64,000 nt of DNA, from the NCBI GenBank assembly GCA_028822445.1, contig JAPKDQ010000003.1, positions 1-64,000 on the forward strand, given 5' to 3'. Source of the stretch: Rhodospirillaceae bacterium. GTDB lineage: Bacteria; Pseudomonadota; Alphaproteobacteria; Rhodospirillales; Rhodospirillaceae. Below the pieces are notes generated by a model. It was given only the letters and a program-made list of their open reading frames with translations. It was not told where the DNA came from and made no database searches. Made by a program: the position numbers and the translations under genes. Numbering within the stretch: the first letter of the stretch is position 1; every line of letters starts with the position of its first letter. Positions 43,650 to 53,033 of the stretch are shown piece after piece.

Positions 43650-45414
43650 GAGCCGACCAAGTATTGTGCCGGGAAAACAACACACGTTTACTGGCCTTGC
43701 TGTCGGTCGCGGAATTGCAATTGGAACCGTCTACCGCCATGATTCGCGCTACGATGTCTACGTACGCGAAGTTCGCATTCCAGAAAACCGGATCAATCGG
43801 GAACAAGACCGTTTCGCGGTGGCCGCCCGCAAGGCCGATCAAGAGATCGATGCCTTACAAGTAAAAGCACAGAAGTTACCCGCTGCCGCCCGAGAAGAGT
43901 TGGGTTACTTGCTTGATGCCTATCAACAGATGCTAAAAGGATCCAGGCTAATCCGCGGTGTCGAGAAACGTATCGCCACGGATCGAATCAACGCCGAAGC
44001 CGCCGTGCTTAAAGAAATCAACTTGATGGAAGATGCCTTCGCAGCGATGGACGATCGTTATCTCTCAGCTCGCATTGACGATATCCGCGAGGTCGGCAAT
44101 CGACTGGTCCGCAGTCTTGGAAGTAAGCAGGCAGCCGCGTTCTCATCACTTCCGCACAAAGCAGTCATCGTCAGTGATGAGCTGTCCCCCGCTGACACAG
44201 CGCTTCTGGACCCGAAACAGGTCGCAGGTTTGGCAACAGTATTAGGCGGAGTAGAGAGCCACACAGCCATTATGGCGCGATCACTTGCCCTGCCGGCCGT
44301 TGTCGCCGCCGCTGAATTGACATCCTGGGCCGCCAATGGCGACACCATCATTGTCGATGGCGGCAAGGGAACCGTCATCCTAAATCCGGCTAAATCGGTT
44401 CTGCTAGACTATCGTAAAAGGCGTGCGAACTATTTGCGGGGACGCAGAGCATTAGACAAGCTAAGGGCCGTACCTGCAGTCACGCAAGACGGCATAGCGA
44501 TCACCCTCCAGGCCAATATAGAACTGCCTAGCGAAATCGATAGCGTGTTACGATCTGGCGCGACAGGCATCGGGCTGTTACGAAGCGAGTTCCTTTTTAT
44601 GAACCGTGACGACCTTCCCGGTGAGGACGAACAATTCACGGCCCTTAGGGAAGTTGTCAAACGGATGGAGGGGCGCCCCGTCACCATTCGAACTCTTGAT
44701 ATTGGTGCTGATAAACTAAGTGATGCCTTAGGGTTTGAACCAGGTCCAAACCCAGCGCTCGGCCTCAGAGCTATTCGCTTTTCTCTCAGTCGACGCAAAA
44801 CACTCATGGAGCAACTAGCCGCAATACTTCGAGCAGGGGCTTTTGGTCCCGTGCGCATTCTATTGCCGATGGTATGCACCATCGAAGAAGTGAAAGAAGT
44901 ACGGCGTATACTGAATCGGCTGGCGGGTCGCCTCAAGCGCCGAGGCGTCAAGATAGCGGATCCTATGCCGCCACTCGGCATAATGATCGAAATTCCAGGC
45001 GCAGCCCTGGCAGCTGATGCATTAGCGGTAGAAGCTGACTTCTTTGCCATCGGCACAAACGACCTAACCCAATACACGCTCGCCATTGACCGCACGGATG
45101 AAACCGTGGCCCATCTGTATAATCCGCTCCATCCTGGGGTTTTACGGTTGATCCAATTCTCAGCTGACGCGGCGGCTGCGGCTGGGATACCAGTTTCAGT
45201 TTGTGGCGAAATGGCAGGGGACGAGCGCCTCACCCCTCTCCTTCTGGGACTGGGTATAGCAGAACTATCGATGGCTGCGGGAAGCATACCAAGGGTCAAA
45301 AAGAGGGTGCGAGGCCTAAACCTCTCTGCCATAGCGGGGCGGGCAAGACGGGTGATATCTGATGCCAACCCAGAGCGCATAAACACCTTTATCTCAGACC
45401 TGGATATCGCCTAG
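43639..45414 (+). CDS. ptsI: PTS enzyme I
   Basis: This 591-residue protein has an HPr-binding helical domain at about 40-150, the phospho-His domain with [20 protein letters not shown] (His208), and the PEP-binding barrel with [41 protein letters not shown] and [11 protein letters not shown]. It transfers phosphate from PEP to HPr. There is no N-terminal GAF domain, so it is PtsI-type rather than the nitrogen-PTS PtsP. It starts inside the end of ptsH, which ensures coupled synthesis. Confidence 0.95.
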   Translation: MKRESRPSIVPGKQHTFTGLAVGRGIAIGTVYRHDSRYDVYVREVRIPENRINREQDRFAVAARKADQEIDALQVKAQKLPAAAREELGYLLDAYQQMLKGSRLIRGVEKRIATDRINAEAAVLKEINLMEDAFAAMDDRYLSARIDDIREVGNRLVRSLGSKQAAAFSSLPHKAVIVSDELSPADTALLDPKQVAGLATVLGGVESHTAIMARSLALPAVVAAAELTSWAANGDTIIVDGGKGTVILNPAKSVLLDYRKRRANYLRGRRALDKLRAVPAVTQDGIAITLQANIELPSEIDSVLRSGATGIGLLRSEFLFMNRDDLPGEDEQFTALREVVKRMEGRPVTIRTLDIGADKLSDALGFEPGPNPALGLRAIRFSLSRRKTLMEQLAAILRAGAFGPVRILLPMVCTIEEVKEVRRILNRLAGRLKRRGVKIADPMPPLGIMIEIPGAALAADALAVEADFFAIGTNDLTQYTLAIDRTDETVAHLYNPLHPGVLRLIQFSADAAAAAGIPVSVCGEMAGDERLTPLLLGLGIAELSMAAGSIPRVKKRVRGLNLSAIAGRARRVISDANPERINTFISDLDIA

Positions 45415-45482
45415 GCCAAACAGCCGTCGAGGCTCAAAACTTGCCCCTAGCCGAGTCGGCTGATATATGCGGGCGAAATCGA

Positions 45483-45500
45483 GGGTGGCTTACGCCGCCC
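45483..45500 (+). promoter_or_regulatory. Hairpin in the ptsI-ahcY gap
   Basis: GGGTGGC and GCCGCCC make a 7-bp stem (one G-T pair) with loop TTAC. A T-rich stretch follows about 10-25 bases later (to 45525), and the ahcY ribosome-binding site AGGAG comes after it. It could be a weak terminator or leader element of ahcY. It does not match the SAH riboswitch consensus as I remember it. Confidence 0.35.
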
Positions 45501-45542
45501 TTCGTCACATTTATCTCTTTTTTTCTGCTTCAGGAGCTTTCG

Positions 45543-46835
45543 ATGAATTTCACGGATTATAAAGTTTCCGATATTTCACAGGCCGGATGGGGTCGTCATG
45601 AAACGGATATGGCTGAAACTGAGATGCCCGGCCTCATGTCGATTAGAGAAGAGTATGGTGACAGCAAGCCTCTAGGGGGCGCCAGAATAGCTGGCTGCCT
45701 CCATATGACCATTCAAACAGCAGTCCTTATCGAAACACTCACTGCGTTAGGCGCTGAAGTCCGTTGGAGCTCATGCAATATTTTCTCAACCCAGGATCAC
45801 GCAGCAGCCGCGATCGCTGCCGCGGGAATCCCCGTCTTTGCTTGGAAAGGCATGAGCGACGAGGAATTTTGGTGGGCTATTGATCAGACCATTGAAGGAC
45901 CAGGTGGCTGGCGCCCGAATATGATCTTAGACGACGGCGGCGACCTCACCCAAGTGATGCACGAAAGGTTCCCAGGCCTTCTGGACGATGTTCGTGGCAT
46001 TTCTGAAGAAACGACGACCGGTGTGCACCGCCTCTATGAAATGGCGAAAGCGGGCACCCTGAAAGTGCCCTGCATTAACGTTAATGACAGCGTTACAAAA
46101 TCAAAATTTGATAACGTCTATGGTTGTCGCGAAAGCTTGGTCGATGGCATTCGTCGTGCGACCGACGTCATGATGGCAGGAAAAGTTGCAGTCGTGAACG
46201 GCTACGGCGACGTTGGCAAGGGCTCCGCAGCATCCATGCAAAACGCCGGGTGCCGTGTCATGGTCACGGAAGTCGATCCAATCTGCGCGCTCCAGGCCGC
46301 CATGGAGGGCTTTGAAGTCGTAACGATGGACGATGCCGCATCGGTCGGAGACATCTTCGTCACTACGACCGGTAACATCGACGTCATTACGATTGATCAC
46401 ATGCGGGACATGAAGCACCGTGCAATCGTCTGTAACATTGGCCACTTCGATACAGAGATTCAGGTTGATGCGCTGAAGAACCACAAATGGCATAACGTTA
46501 AACCTCAGGTCGACGAAATTGAATTTCCTGACGGCAAACGCATCATTCTTTTAGCGGAGGGGCGCTTAGTGAACCTTGGTTGCGCCACCGGCCACCCAAG
46601 CTTCGTTATGAGCGCGTCTTTCACCAACCAAGTTCTCGCGCAAATCGAGCTTTGGAATAATGCCGATCAATATGAGAAGCAGGTTTACGTTCTTCCCAAA
46701 CACCTTGATGAGAAAGTGGCCGCGCTTCACCTGGAAAAGATTGGTGCTAAACTCACAATTCTTTCAGACAAGCAGGCTGAGTACATCGGTGTTAGCGCAC
46801 AGGGACCATTCAAACCCGAAGCCTATCGCTACTAG
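45543..46835 (+). CDS. ahcY: Adenosylhomocysteinase
   Basis: The protein has 430 residues from ATG 45543, preceded by AGGAG; an in-frame extension to 45441 has no family match. SAHase signatures are [37 protein letters not shown] with the catalytic Lys/Asp and the NAD site, [33 protein letters not shown] and a C-terminal KPEAYRY. It hydrolyses S-adenosylhomocysteine to homocysteine and adenosine, removing the product inhibitor of methyltransferases. It converges on the 2OG oxygenase-like gene with a 4-bp overlap. Confidence 0.96.
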   Translation: MNFTDYKVSDISQAGWGRHETDMAETEMPGLMSIREEYGDSKPLGGARIAGCLHMTIQTAVLIETLTALGAEVRWSSCNIFSTQDHAAAAIAAAGIPVFAWKGMSDEEFWWAIDQTIEGPGGWRPNMILDDGGDLTQVMHERFPGLLDDVRGISEETTTGVHRLYEMAKAGTLKVPCINVNDSVTKSKFDNVYGCRESLVDGIRRATDVMMAGKVAVVNGYGDVGKGSAASMQNAGCRVMVTEVDPICALQAAMEGFEVVTMDDAASVGDIFVTTTGNIDVITIDHMRDMKHRAIVCNIGHFDTEIQVDALKNHKWHNVKPQVDEIEFPDGKRIILLAEGRLVNLGCATGHPSFVMSASFTNQVLAQIELWNNADQYEKQVYVLPKHLDEKVAALHLEKIGAKLTILSDKQAEYIGVSAQGPFKPEAYRY

Positions 46836-47503
46836 AGATCCGGCCTGATACGGATATTAAAGGCGATCGAAATCCGTTCGCCTTCACCCCAATAGGGGTG
46901 AACAAAGTGCTTTAACCAACTCGGGAAAACAATTATATCTCCCGAGTTGGGTGCAGCAGACTTGGTCTGTGAAAATGGCATCCCCGGCACTGCCACCATC
47001 TCCACCCCCGCCCTCGGGTCGATAAACTCTATCACGCCCGACTTGGGGTGCTCCGCCGTCGGCGGGTCGCCCGTCTCAACATAGTAGACACCGGACCAAA
47101 CACACGCTGGGTGGGTGTGGACTATGTTATAGTCTCCGCGCCGATTCAGGTTGGCCCAGGCGTTGAGCTCAACCTTGCCGTCGTAAACCTGACCACCGCC
47201 AGTAATATTAGTTAAATCTTGGAACGCGCTAACAATCCACTGCTGCAGCTGAGCAATTGCTTCTCCACCCCAAGTCAATAAGTCTTCATCTGAGTGCCAC
47301 CCACCATAGTTGCTTTTTGGGATATTTTTGGTGTTCGCAGCGCGTTCTAGAACAAGCTCTTTTAGCTCCTGGTTTACCGCGTCAACATTTACAAAACTAC
47401 GTCTCAGAACGGGTGTCGTCCACCAAACCAGCGTGTCTGGTTCAAGCGTATAGTCTGTCGATTGCATTCCGGTGAGTGGTTCTTTCTTTGAAGTCTGAGC
47501 CAT
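46832..47503 (-). CDS. Putative 2OG-Fe(II) oxygenase (TIGR02466 family), copy 1
   Basis: This 223-residue protein resembles the TIGR02466 group of cupin-like 2-oxoglutarate/Fe(II) oxygenases. It shows [39 protein letters not shown], then [10 protein letters not shown] and [30 protein letters not shown]. The HTH and the later H in WLKHFVHP are candidate Fe ligands, with Arg in GERISIAFN for 2-oxoglutarate. Members occur in marine bacteria and phages, function unknown. Its stop overlaps the ahcY stop region. It lies 9 bp from copy 2 on the same strand. Confidence 0.82.
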   Translation of the reverse strand: MAQTSKKEPLTGMQSTDYTLEPDTLVWWTTPVLRRSFVNVDAVNQELKELVLERAANTKNIPKSNYGGWHSDEDLLTWGGEAIAQLQQWIVSAFQDLTNITGGGQVYDGKVELNAWANLNRRGDYNIVHTHPACVWSGVYYVETGDPPTAEHPKSGVIEFIDPRAGVEMVAVPGMPFSQTKSAAPNSGDIIVFPSWLKHFVHPYWGEGERISIAFNIRIRPDL

Positions 47504-47512
47504 ACGACGCGC

Positions 47513-48136
47513 CTACATTAAATCAAGAAGAGCGATATTAAAGGCGATCGAAATTCGATTGCCTTGGCCACGATACGGGCTGACAGCATGCATTAACCAA
47601 GCTGGGAACATCAGCATCTGTCCGTTCAGTGGCTTAAAATGACGCCCCTTTCCAAACAGAGAAAACGGATCTTCGCACATGCCCGCTCCAGAACGCGGAT
47701 CAAAAAAGTTGATAAAACCTGATTTCTCAGCATCATCAACAGGAGTGCCAACATCTAAGTAGTAAACTCCTGACCAGGCACTGTTTGGATGATTGTGGAC
47801 GTCATTTGAATCCCCGGGCCCGTTAACATTTGCCCAGCAAGAGACCTGGATGCGCCCCTTGTACCCTTGCCCATTCCCAGTCCGGACAGTCGCGAGGTTA
47901 AATCCCTCGAGGATCCACTCTTTTAGGTTAACCACTGCCGGAGTAGGCCAACTCAAGAGATCATCTCCAGAATGCCAGCCGCCAGCATTACTTCTGGATA
48001 ATCCGGGTTCCTGTTGGCTTCGCTCCAGAATAATATCTTTGAGTTGAGAATTGACTGATTCTGCATTCGGCCAGGAAAACGCGAACACCGGCGTCCCCCA
48101 CCACAAATCAATATCGTCTTTTAGTTTCAGGTCCAT
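47513..48136 (-). CDS. Putative 2OG-Fe(II) oxygenase (TIGR02466 family), copy 2
   Basis: This 207-residue paralogue of the downstream gene has the same order of motifs: NAGGWHSGDDLLSW, CWANVNGPGDSNDVHNHPNSAWSGVYYL, FINFFDPRSGAG and [28 protein letters not shown]. The HNH in place of HTH and the WLMHAVSP segment keep the proposed Fe-binding histidines. It is the first gene of the pair, so it starts the transcript. Identity between the two is moderate, so the duplication is not recent. Substrate is unknown. Confidence 0.82.
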   Translation of the reverse strand: MDLKLKDDIDLWWGTPVFAFSWPNAESVNSQLKDIILERSQQEPGLSRSNAGGWHSGDDLLSWPTPAVVNLKEWILEGFNLATVRTGNGQGYKGRIQVSCWANVNGPGDSNDVHNHPNSAWSGVYYLDVGTPVDDAEKSGFINFFDPRSGAGMCEDPFSLFGKGRHFKPLNGQMLMFPAWLMHAVSPYRGQGNRISIAFNIALLDLM

Positions 48137-48390
48137 ATCGCAGTGAAATCTTCATCCTAGTTTTATACGCCATTTCTATATCATATAAGTGAATAGGGCC
48201 ATTTGATCTAAAACAGTTACAAGAAATACCTCAACGTTTTTTGAGAGGAATATTCATCCACTGGCACAGGCACATAGAGTGGGATTCATATACCATTAGG
48301 TGGTGTGTTTTCCCCTACACTAACCAAATTATAACACGCCACTAGGGTATGGTTTAAGGTAACTATTCAGTCCATGAAAGCAAGCAGCGC

Positions 48391-50766
48391 GTGACCACTC
48401 TCATTTCCCCATTATCACTTGCGGTCGCTGGCACTCTCTTCTTGGCTATCTTACCCGCCGTTTCAATGTTGATATGGCAACATCGCAGTTGGAAGCGCAC
48501 GAAACTATACCTCTCGGAAACTGAAGAAGCGCTTGCCGCACTTTGGGCCGCGCTAGATGCCTCGCCTGACGGTTACTTCAGCTGGTTAGAGCCAGACAAT
48601 GCGATGGGGCAATGTTCTCGCCGTCTTGCCGTGCTCTTAGATTTATACCGTGGCGCTAACGCGACCTTCGAGGACGTCCTATCTGGCTTCGATCAAGAAT
48701 CCGAGGGCCTATTAATCATTGCAATCGAAACTCTGCGCCAAGAAGGGTATGGCTTCACCATCGAACTCAGTCACGCGGCAACTGGTCGTCGCATTGAAGC
48801 ACGCGGCGTGCGTGCTAGTCCTAATGATGGTGGCGTGGCGGTGGACATGCTCTGGATGAGCGACGTCACTGATGGTGTTGCGGAAGTTGATACGCTCACG
48901 AAGGAGAACGAGCAGCTTCGAGGCTATAAAAACCGCCTACAAGGCGCCCTTAATGGGCTTTCCTCCCCAGTGTGGTTGAGAGACGACGACCTGTCCCTCA
49001 TCTACTGCAATGCAGCTTACGTAAAGGCCGTCTATGCTCGGAGCACGGATGATGTGACCAGCCGCGGCCGCGAAATTGCTCCGCGAGCGTCAGTGAGAGA
49101 AGTCCGCGCTCTTGCAGCGGCCGCGCGCGCATCAGGCATAATTCGATCCGCCCCTTTTCACATGGTGATCGATGGTAGTCGGCGCCTGATGGAGGTAACT
49201 GAGAACCCTGTCGCGCTAAGCCTAGAGGAAAAAAGCTCTACGTTTTTAAGTAACGGACCAAACACACCATCCTTGTTCGGCGATGGTAGCGGCTTAATGA
49301 CCGCCGGTGTCGCTTACGACATAACGCGACAAGAGGAATTAGAAACACGCTTAAGCAGAGAGATGGCCTCTCATGCAGAAGTTCTGGAACGCCTCGGAAC
49401 AGCAATCGCCGTTTTCGGCGCAGACAGACGTATCGCTTTTCATAATACAGCATTCACCCAATTATGGGGCCTAGATTCAAAGTGGCTCCGCGACGGGCCA
49501 TCGTATGGCGATGTCTTAGAAGCACTGCGCGACCGACGACGGTTGCCCGAAGTCGCAGACTTTCCTGCCTTCAAGGAAAAAGAGCTCGACCGTTTTCATT
49601 CGCTCATAGAGCCTCTTGAGGATGTCATGCACCTTCCCGATGGCGTCACGTTGCGCCGTGTCGTCGCACCTCACCCGATGGGTGGGCTAATGACAACATA
49701 CGAAGATGTTACCGATACGCTTGCAATGGAGCGCTCTTACAACACGCTGATCGCTGTTCAAAGAGAAACCATCGACAACCTTAGTGAGGCAATCGCCGTC
49801 TTTTCCGCTGACGGCCGATTACAGCTCGCCAACCCAGCCTTTTTGTCGCTGTGGGGCTTGCCAAGAACTATTATCAGCGAACAGGCATCTGCAAACCGAG
49901 TTATGGATAGAACCGCGGATCAGTTTTCAGATACGGTGGCATTGACCGGATATCGAAGCTTGGTCCTTGAGGCGCTCTCACCGGGCTCAGAGCGATTAAT
50001 TCGGCAGGCTCGATTTGAAAGACGGGACGGCATTGTAATTGAAGTCGTAGCCACACCATTGCCTGATGGTGGAGTTCTATTCTCATACGACGACGTGTCT
50101 GATCCGGCGCGGGTTGAAAGTGCATTAAGAACACAGACGCTGACCTTGACGCTCAACGAGCGGTTACGCAGTGCATTTATTACCGATGCTATGGATGAAT
50201 TACGTACCCCCCTCGCAGAGCTAGAAAAAAGCGAGGGTAGGAAGAGCACATCATCAAACTTCGCAGCTGTCTCAATTTCTGATCTGCTGCAACTCATCGA
50301 TGACATCCGTGAATTGGCGGCTCTAGATTCTGACAAAGAGGGGTTGAAGGTCGAGTGTTTCGATTTTCAGGCCGCCATAAAAACAGTCCGCGGCCTAACC
50401 AAAGAAAACTTTAAGGCACAGGGTTGGTCCATTGAAACATCCTGCACAGGGTCCGTAGACTGGTTCGTTGGCGATAGCCAACGCATCCGTAAAATGCTCT
50501 ATCATTTGATCGTAGGCGCACTTCACGGCTCGAAAGCGGGCAGCGCAGCATCTCTTCATGTTGATCGAACAGATAAACTAGACGCCCCCTCAGCCGTCGT
50601 CATTAATGCCACCGGGCCTTCCCAGCCAGACAAAGGCGGTAAATTGAATTGGGCCGGCCTTGCCCTTATTCGCCATGCAACCGAACTCCACGGCGGACAA
50701 ATAGAGACCCAAGTCCTTAATGACGGCCGCCGCAATGTGATCTGCACATTGCCTGACCGCGCATAG
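48391..50766 (+). CDS. PAS-domain sensor histidine kinase-like protein, DivL-like, with degenerate kinase core
   Basis: This 791-residue protein starts at GTG 48391. An N-terminal membrane helix (LAVAGTLFLAILPAVSMLIW) is followed by PAS-like repeats, clearest at about 330-445 (LGTAIAVFGADRRIAFHNTAF) and 465-580 (EAIAVFSADGRLQLANPAF). The DHp H-box reads AMDELRTPL, with Asp602 where kinases have His and DivL has Tyr. The ATPase domain is degenerate, with N-box LYHLIVGALHGSKAG lacking the Asn and a short G-box region NWAGLALIRHATELHGG. Synteny with ahcY upstream and tsaE downstream is that of divL in Agrobacterium as I recall it. It is likely a signalling scaffold in the CckA/CtrA cell-cycle circuit rather than an active kinase. 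Confidence 0.75.
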   Translation: MTTLISPLSLAVAGTLFLAILPAVSMLIWQHRSWKRTKLYLSETEEALAALWAALDASPDGYFSWLEPDNAMGQCSRRLAVLLDLYRGANATFEDVLSGFDQESEGLLIIAIETLRQEGYGFTIELSHAATGRRIEARGVRASPNDGGVAVDMLWMSDVTDGVAEVDTLTKENEQLRGYKNRLQGALNGLSSPVWLRDDDLSLIYCNAAYVKAVYARSTDDVTSRGREIAPRASVREVRALAAAARASGIIRSAPFHMVIDGSRRLMEVTENPVALSLEEKSSTFLSNGPNTPSLFGDGSGLMTAGVAYDITRQEELETRLSREMASHAEVLERLGTAIAVFGADRRIAFHNTAFTQLWGLDSKWLRDGPSYGDVLEALRDRRRLPEVADFPAFKEKELDRFHSLIEPLEDVMHLPDGVTLRRVVAPHPMGGLMTTYEDVTDTLAMERSYNTLIAVQRETIDNLSEAIAVFSADGRLQLANPAFLSLWGLPRTIISEQASANRVMDRTADQFSDTVALTGYRSLVLEALSPGSERLIRQARFERRDGIVIEVVATPLPDGGVLFSYDDVSDPARVESALRTQTLTLTLNERLRSAFITDAMDELRTPLAELEKSEGRKSTSSNFAAVSISDLLQLIDDIRELAALDSDKEGLKVECFDFQAAIKTVRGLTKENFKAQGWSIETSCTGSVDWFVGDSQRIRKMLYHLIVGALHGSKAGSAASLHVDRTDKLDAPSAVVINATGPSQPDKGGKLNWAGLALIRHATELHGGQIETQVLNDGRRNVICTLPDRA

Positions 50767-50842
50767 AAAACTGGTTCCGTTGCAGCAAGCACTTGCGGTC
50801 GGTACAACTGACCGGTCATTCAGCTGGACTACAACTAAATTC

Positions 50843-51310
50843 ATGCCAACTCTTAATCTCCAAAACGAAAACGACACATTGGCTTTTGGTAAAGCCCTGG
50901 CTGACCTAGCTGTCGCCGGTGACGTCATTACGCTGTCTGGCCCTTTGGGTGCTGGAAAAACCGTGTTAGCGCGAGGGTTTATTGCGCGGAGGGTCGGCGC
51001 AAAGGTGGACGTAACAAGCCCAACCTTCACCCTCGCCCATGTCCACGATACCGTAACACCGCCCATTTGGCACTTTGATTTCTATCGTCTTAAATCCCCC
51101 AAAGAGGTGGAAGAAATTGGCCTAGATGAAGCCTTGGCGGGTGGAATCTCGCTGATCGAATGGCCTGAGCGAGCAACAGCTTACCTTCCACAAGAACGAC
51201 TCGATATAGAGTTAAGCCCAGAAGGCGCCTCCCGCATTGCGCGTTTGTCAGCTAGTTCCTCATGGGAAACACGACTTGAGCGTCTTTTAAAGGCACGGGG
51301 AGCGGCATGA
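50843..51310 (+). CDS. tsaE: tRNA threonylcarbamoyladenosine biosynthesis ATPase TsaE
   Basis: The protein has 155 residues from ATG 50843; the in-frame extension to 50780 is not conserved-looking. P-loop LSGPLGAGKTVLARG (31-45), VTSPTFTLAHVH, FDFYRLKSPKEVEEIGLDEAL and SLIEWPERA are typical. It supports the TsaB-TsaD complex in making t6A37 in ANN-reading tRNAs. It overlaps the kinase gene that follows (ATGA at 51307). Confidence 0.94.
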   Translation: MPTLNLQNENDTLAFGKALADLAVAGDVITLSGPLGAGKTVLARGFIARRVGAKVDVTSPTFTLAHVHDTVTPPIWHFDFYRLKSPKEVEEIGLDEALAGGISLIEWPERATAYLPQERLDIELSPEGASRIARLSASSSWETRLERLLKARGAA

Positions 51311-52308
51311 CCGACAATCGCAACGAGGCCATCGATACATTCCTCAATGCCTGGGGTTGGGGCGCGGCCACTAGAAAGCCCCTCGCCGGGGACGCCTCCT
51401 TTCGTCGCTACGAGCGTGTCTCCAACGACGATGGTGCGCAGGCCGTCCTAATGGACGCCCCCCCGCCAAAGGAAGACGTGCGCCCGTTCGTGATTATCGC
51501 TCGTCACTTGGCGGGTCTCGGCTTATCCGCACCGCGCATTCTTGCTGTAGACGAGGTCGAGGGCTTTATTCTTTTAGAGGATCTCGGCGACCTTACGTAC
51601 ACTCGGCTCCTAGCGGAAAATGATATTGAACGCGCTCTATATGAGTTAGCGACAGACACGTTGATCCACTTGCATCGGGTGCCTAATTTCGATGTGATTC
51701 CTGATGGAGTAGTGAACTACGGCGAAGAACGGCTTCTGGAAGAAGTCGGCCGATTAAACGAATGGTTCTTGCCAATGGTCAACGCGCCTGCTTTAGCCGC
51801 TGATGTCCAAAAATCCTACGTTGATCTATGGAAAAAAATATTACCGGCTGCATGGAATACTCCATCGTCGCTCATCTTGTTTGATTATCACGTCGATAAT
51901 TTGCTGCTATTGCCGGACAAGGTAGGAATCCAAGCGTGCGGTCTTCTCGACTTTCAGGATGCAGTTTGTGGGCCGGTGACTTATGATTTGATGTCACTTC
52001 TGGAAGACGCACGACGCGACATCGACCCGGCTTTAGTCTCTTCCATGAAAGCGCGTTACCTGGCTGCCTTCCCGTCCATTACGCCAGAGGACTTTGCAAC
52101 CTCATGGGCGGTGATGGCCGCACAACGGCATATCCGGGTTATCGGCACCTTTGCCCGACTTAATGTCCGTGACGGCAAACCCCATTACCTCGAACACATG
52201 CCACGGCTATGGCGCTATTTGGATGCCTGTCTCACCCACCCAGTGCTGTCTCCCTTGAAAGACTGGCTCACAACGCACGTACCCGATGGCCTCCGAGTAG
52301 TTCCATGA
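51307..52308 (+). CDS. amgK: Aminoglycoside phosphotransferase-fold sugar kinase (AmgK-like)
   Basis: This 333-residue protein has the APH fold. ASFRRYERV near residue 28 is a glycine-poor ATP loop variant, FILLEDLGDLTYTRLL is the hinge, FDYHVDNLLLLPD is the catalytic loop (DYHxDN) and GLLDFQDAVCGPVTYDL is the Mg site. In Pseudomonas and Caulobacter AmgK phosphorylates N-acetylmuramate at C1 before MurU. The gene directly before a MurU-type nucleotidyltransferase with an ATGA overlap supports that role here. It is not a resistance gene. Confidence 0.88.
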   Translation: MTDNRNEAIDTFLNAWGWGAATRKPLAGDASFRRYERVSNDDGAQAVLMDAPPPKEDVRPFVIIARHLAGLGLSAPRILAVDEVEGFILLEDLGDLTYTRLLAENDIERALYELATDTLIHLHRVPNFDVIPDGVVNYGEERLLEEVGRLNEWFLPMVNAPALAADVQKSYVDLWKKILPAAWNTPSSLILFDYHVDNLLLLPDKVGIQACGLLDFQDAVCGPVTYDLMSLLEDARRDIDPALVSSMKARYLAAFPSITPEDFATSWAVMAAQRHIRVIGTFARLNVRDGKPHYLEHMPRLWRYLDACLTHPVLSPLKDWLTTHVPDGLRVVP

Positions 52309-53033
52309 TAGGTTTAGGGATTAGAACAGCAATAATTTTAGCGGCAGGCCTCGGTACCCGAATGCGCCCGCTCACGGATGATCGACCAAAACCAATGGTG
52401 CAAGTCGGCGAGAAGGTCCTCATTGACTGGGTCCTAGACGATCTAGCGGCATCAGAAATCGAAACGGCTATCGTCAACTTGCATTACAAAGCAACAGTAC
52501 TTAGCGACCACCTCGCGCATCGCGGCAAGCCATCTATCGTTCTTTCCGATGAAGCGGAAAAATTACTCGACACAGGCGGTGGAGTAGCGGCAGCACTCCC
52601 GCTATTTGATGATGACGTATTTCTCATCACCAATAGCGATTCGTTGTGGCGCGTTGGGCTAGGCCCAGCGGTTGAGGCTCTCATGGCAGCCTGGTCAGAC
52701 GATATGGATGCGCTTCTTCTTTTCGCGGGCATGAACCAAGCCTTCGGCTTTGATGGCTCCGGTGACTTCTATCTTAGTGACGACGGAACACCAGCCCGCC
52801 GTGGCGATCGTGCAAGCGCACCCATGGCCTACGCCGGCACACAGCTTGTGCACCGTCGTTTGTTCGATAACTGTCCCTACGGGGCTTTCTCATTCAACGT
52901 TTTGTGGGACCAGGCCCTTCAACACGGCACACTCAAGGCCCTACTCCATGACGACGAATGGTATCACGTCGGCACACCAGACGCCGTTGCCCCGACAGCG
53001 CACGCTCTAAACAACACAGACCGTTCATCGTGA
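52305..53033 (+). CDS. murU: N-acetylmuramate-1-phosphate uridylyltransferase-like nucleotidyltransferase
   Basis: The protein has 242 residues from ATG 52305, overlapping the amgK stop. IILAAGLGTRMRPLTDDRPKPMVQV at residues 10-34 is the nucleotidyltransferase signature with the catalytic Lys. LDTGGGVAAALPL, ITNSDSLW (metal-binding Asp) and EWYHVGTPD follow. The length matches MurU, which is shorter than GlmU or RmlA. It would convert MurNAc-1-P and UTP to UDP-MurNAc, a peptidoglycan recycling step. Its stop overlaps the addB GTG. Confidence 0.9.
   Translation: MIGLGIRTAIILAAGLGTRMRPLTDDRPKPMVQVGEKVLIDWVLDDLAASEIETAIVNLHYKATVLSDHLAHRGKPSIVLSDEAEKLLDTGGGVAAALPLFDDDVFLITNSDSLWRVGLGPAVEALMAAWSDDMDALLLFAGMNQAFGFDGSGDFYLSDDGTPARRGDRASAPMAYAGTQLVHRRLFDNCPYGAFSFNVLWDQALQHGTLKALLHDDEWYHVGTPDAVAPTAHALNNTDRSS

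Noticed and set aside
44430-45386. 318-codon minus-strand open frame opposite ptsI
   Set aside because: Antisense shadow of enzyme I, whose catalytic motifs are intact in the other strand; peptide is low-complexity Ser/Arg/Pro.
45415-45542. SAH or SAM riboswitch upstream of ahcY
   Set aside because: Only one 7-bp hairpin is found; the conserved core of known SAH or SAM-II elements, as I remember it, is absent.
51307-52308. Aminoglycoside resistance gene
   Set aside because: The APH fold is shared, but coupling to a MurU-type gene points to AmgK-type sugar kinase in peptidoglycan recycling.
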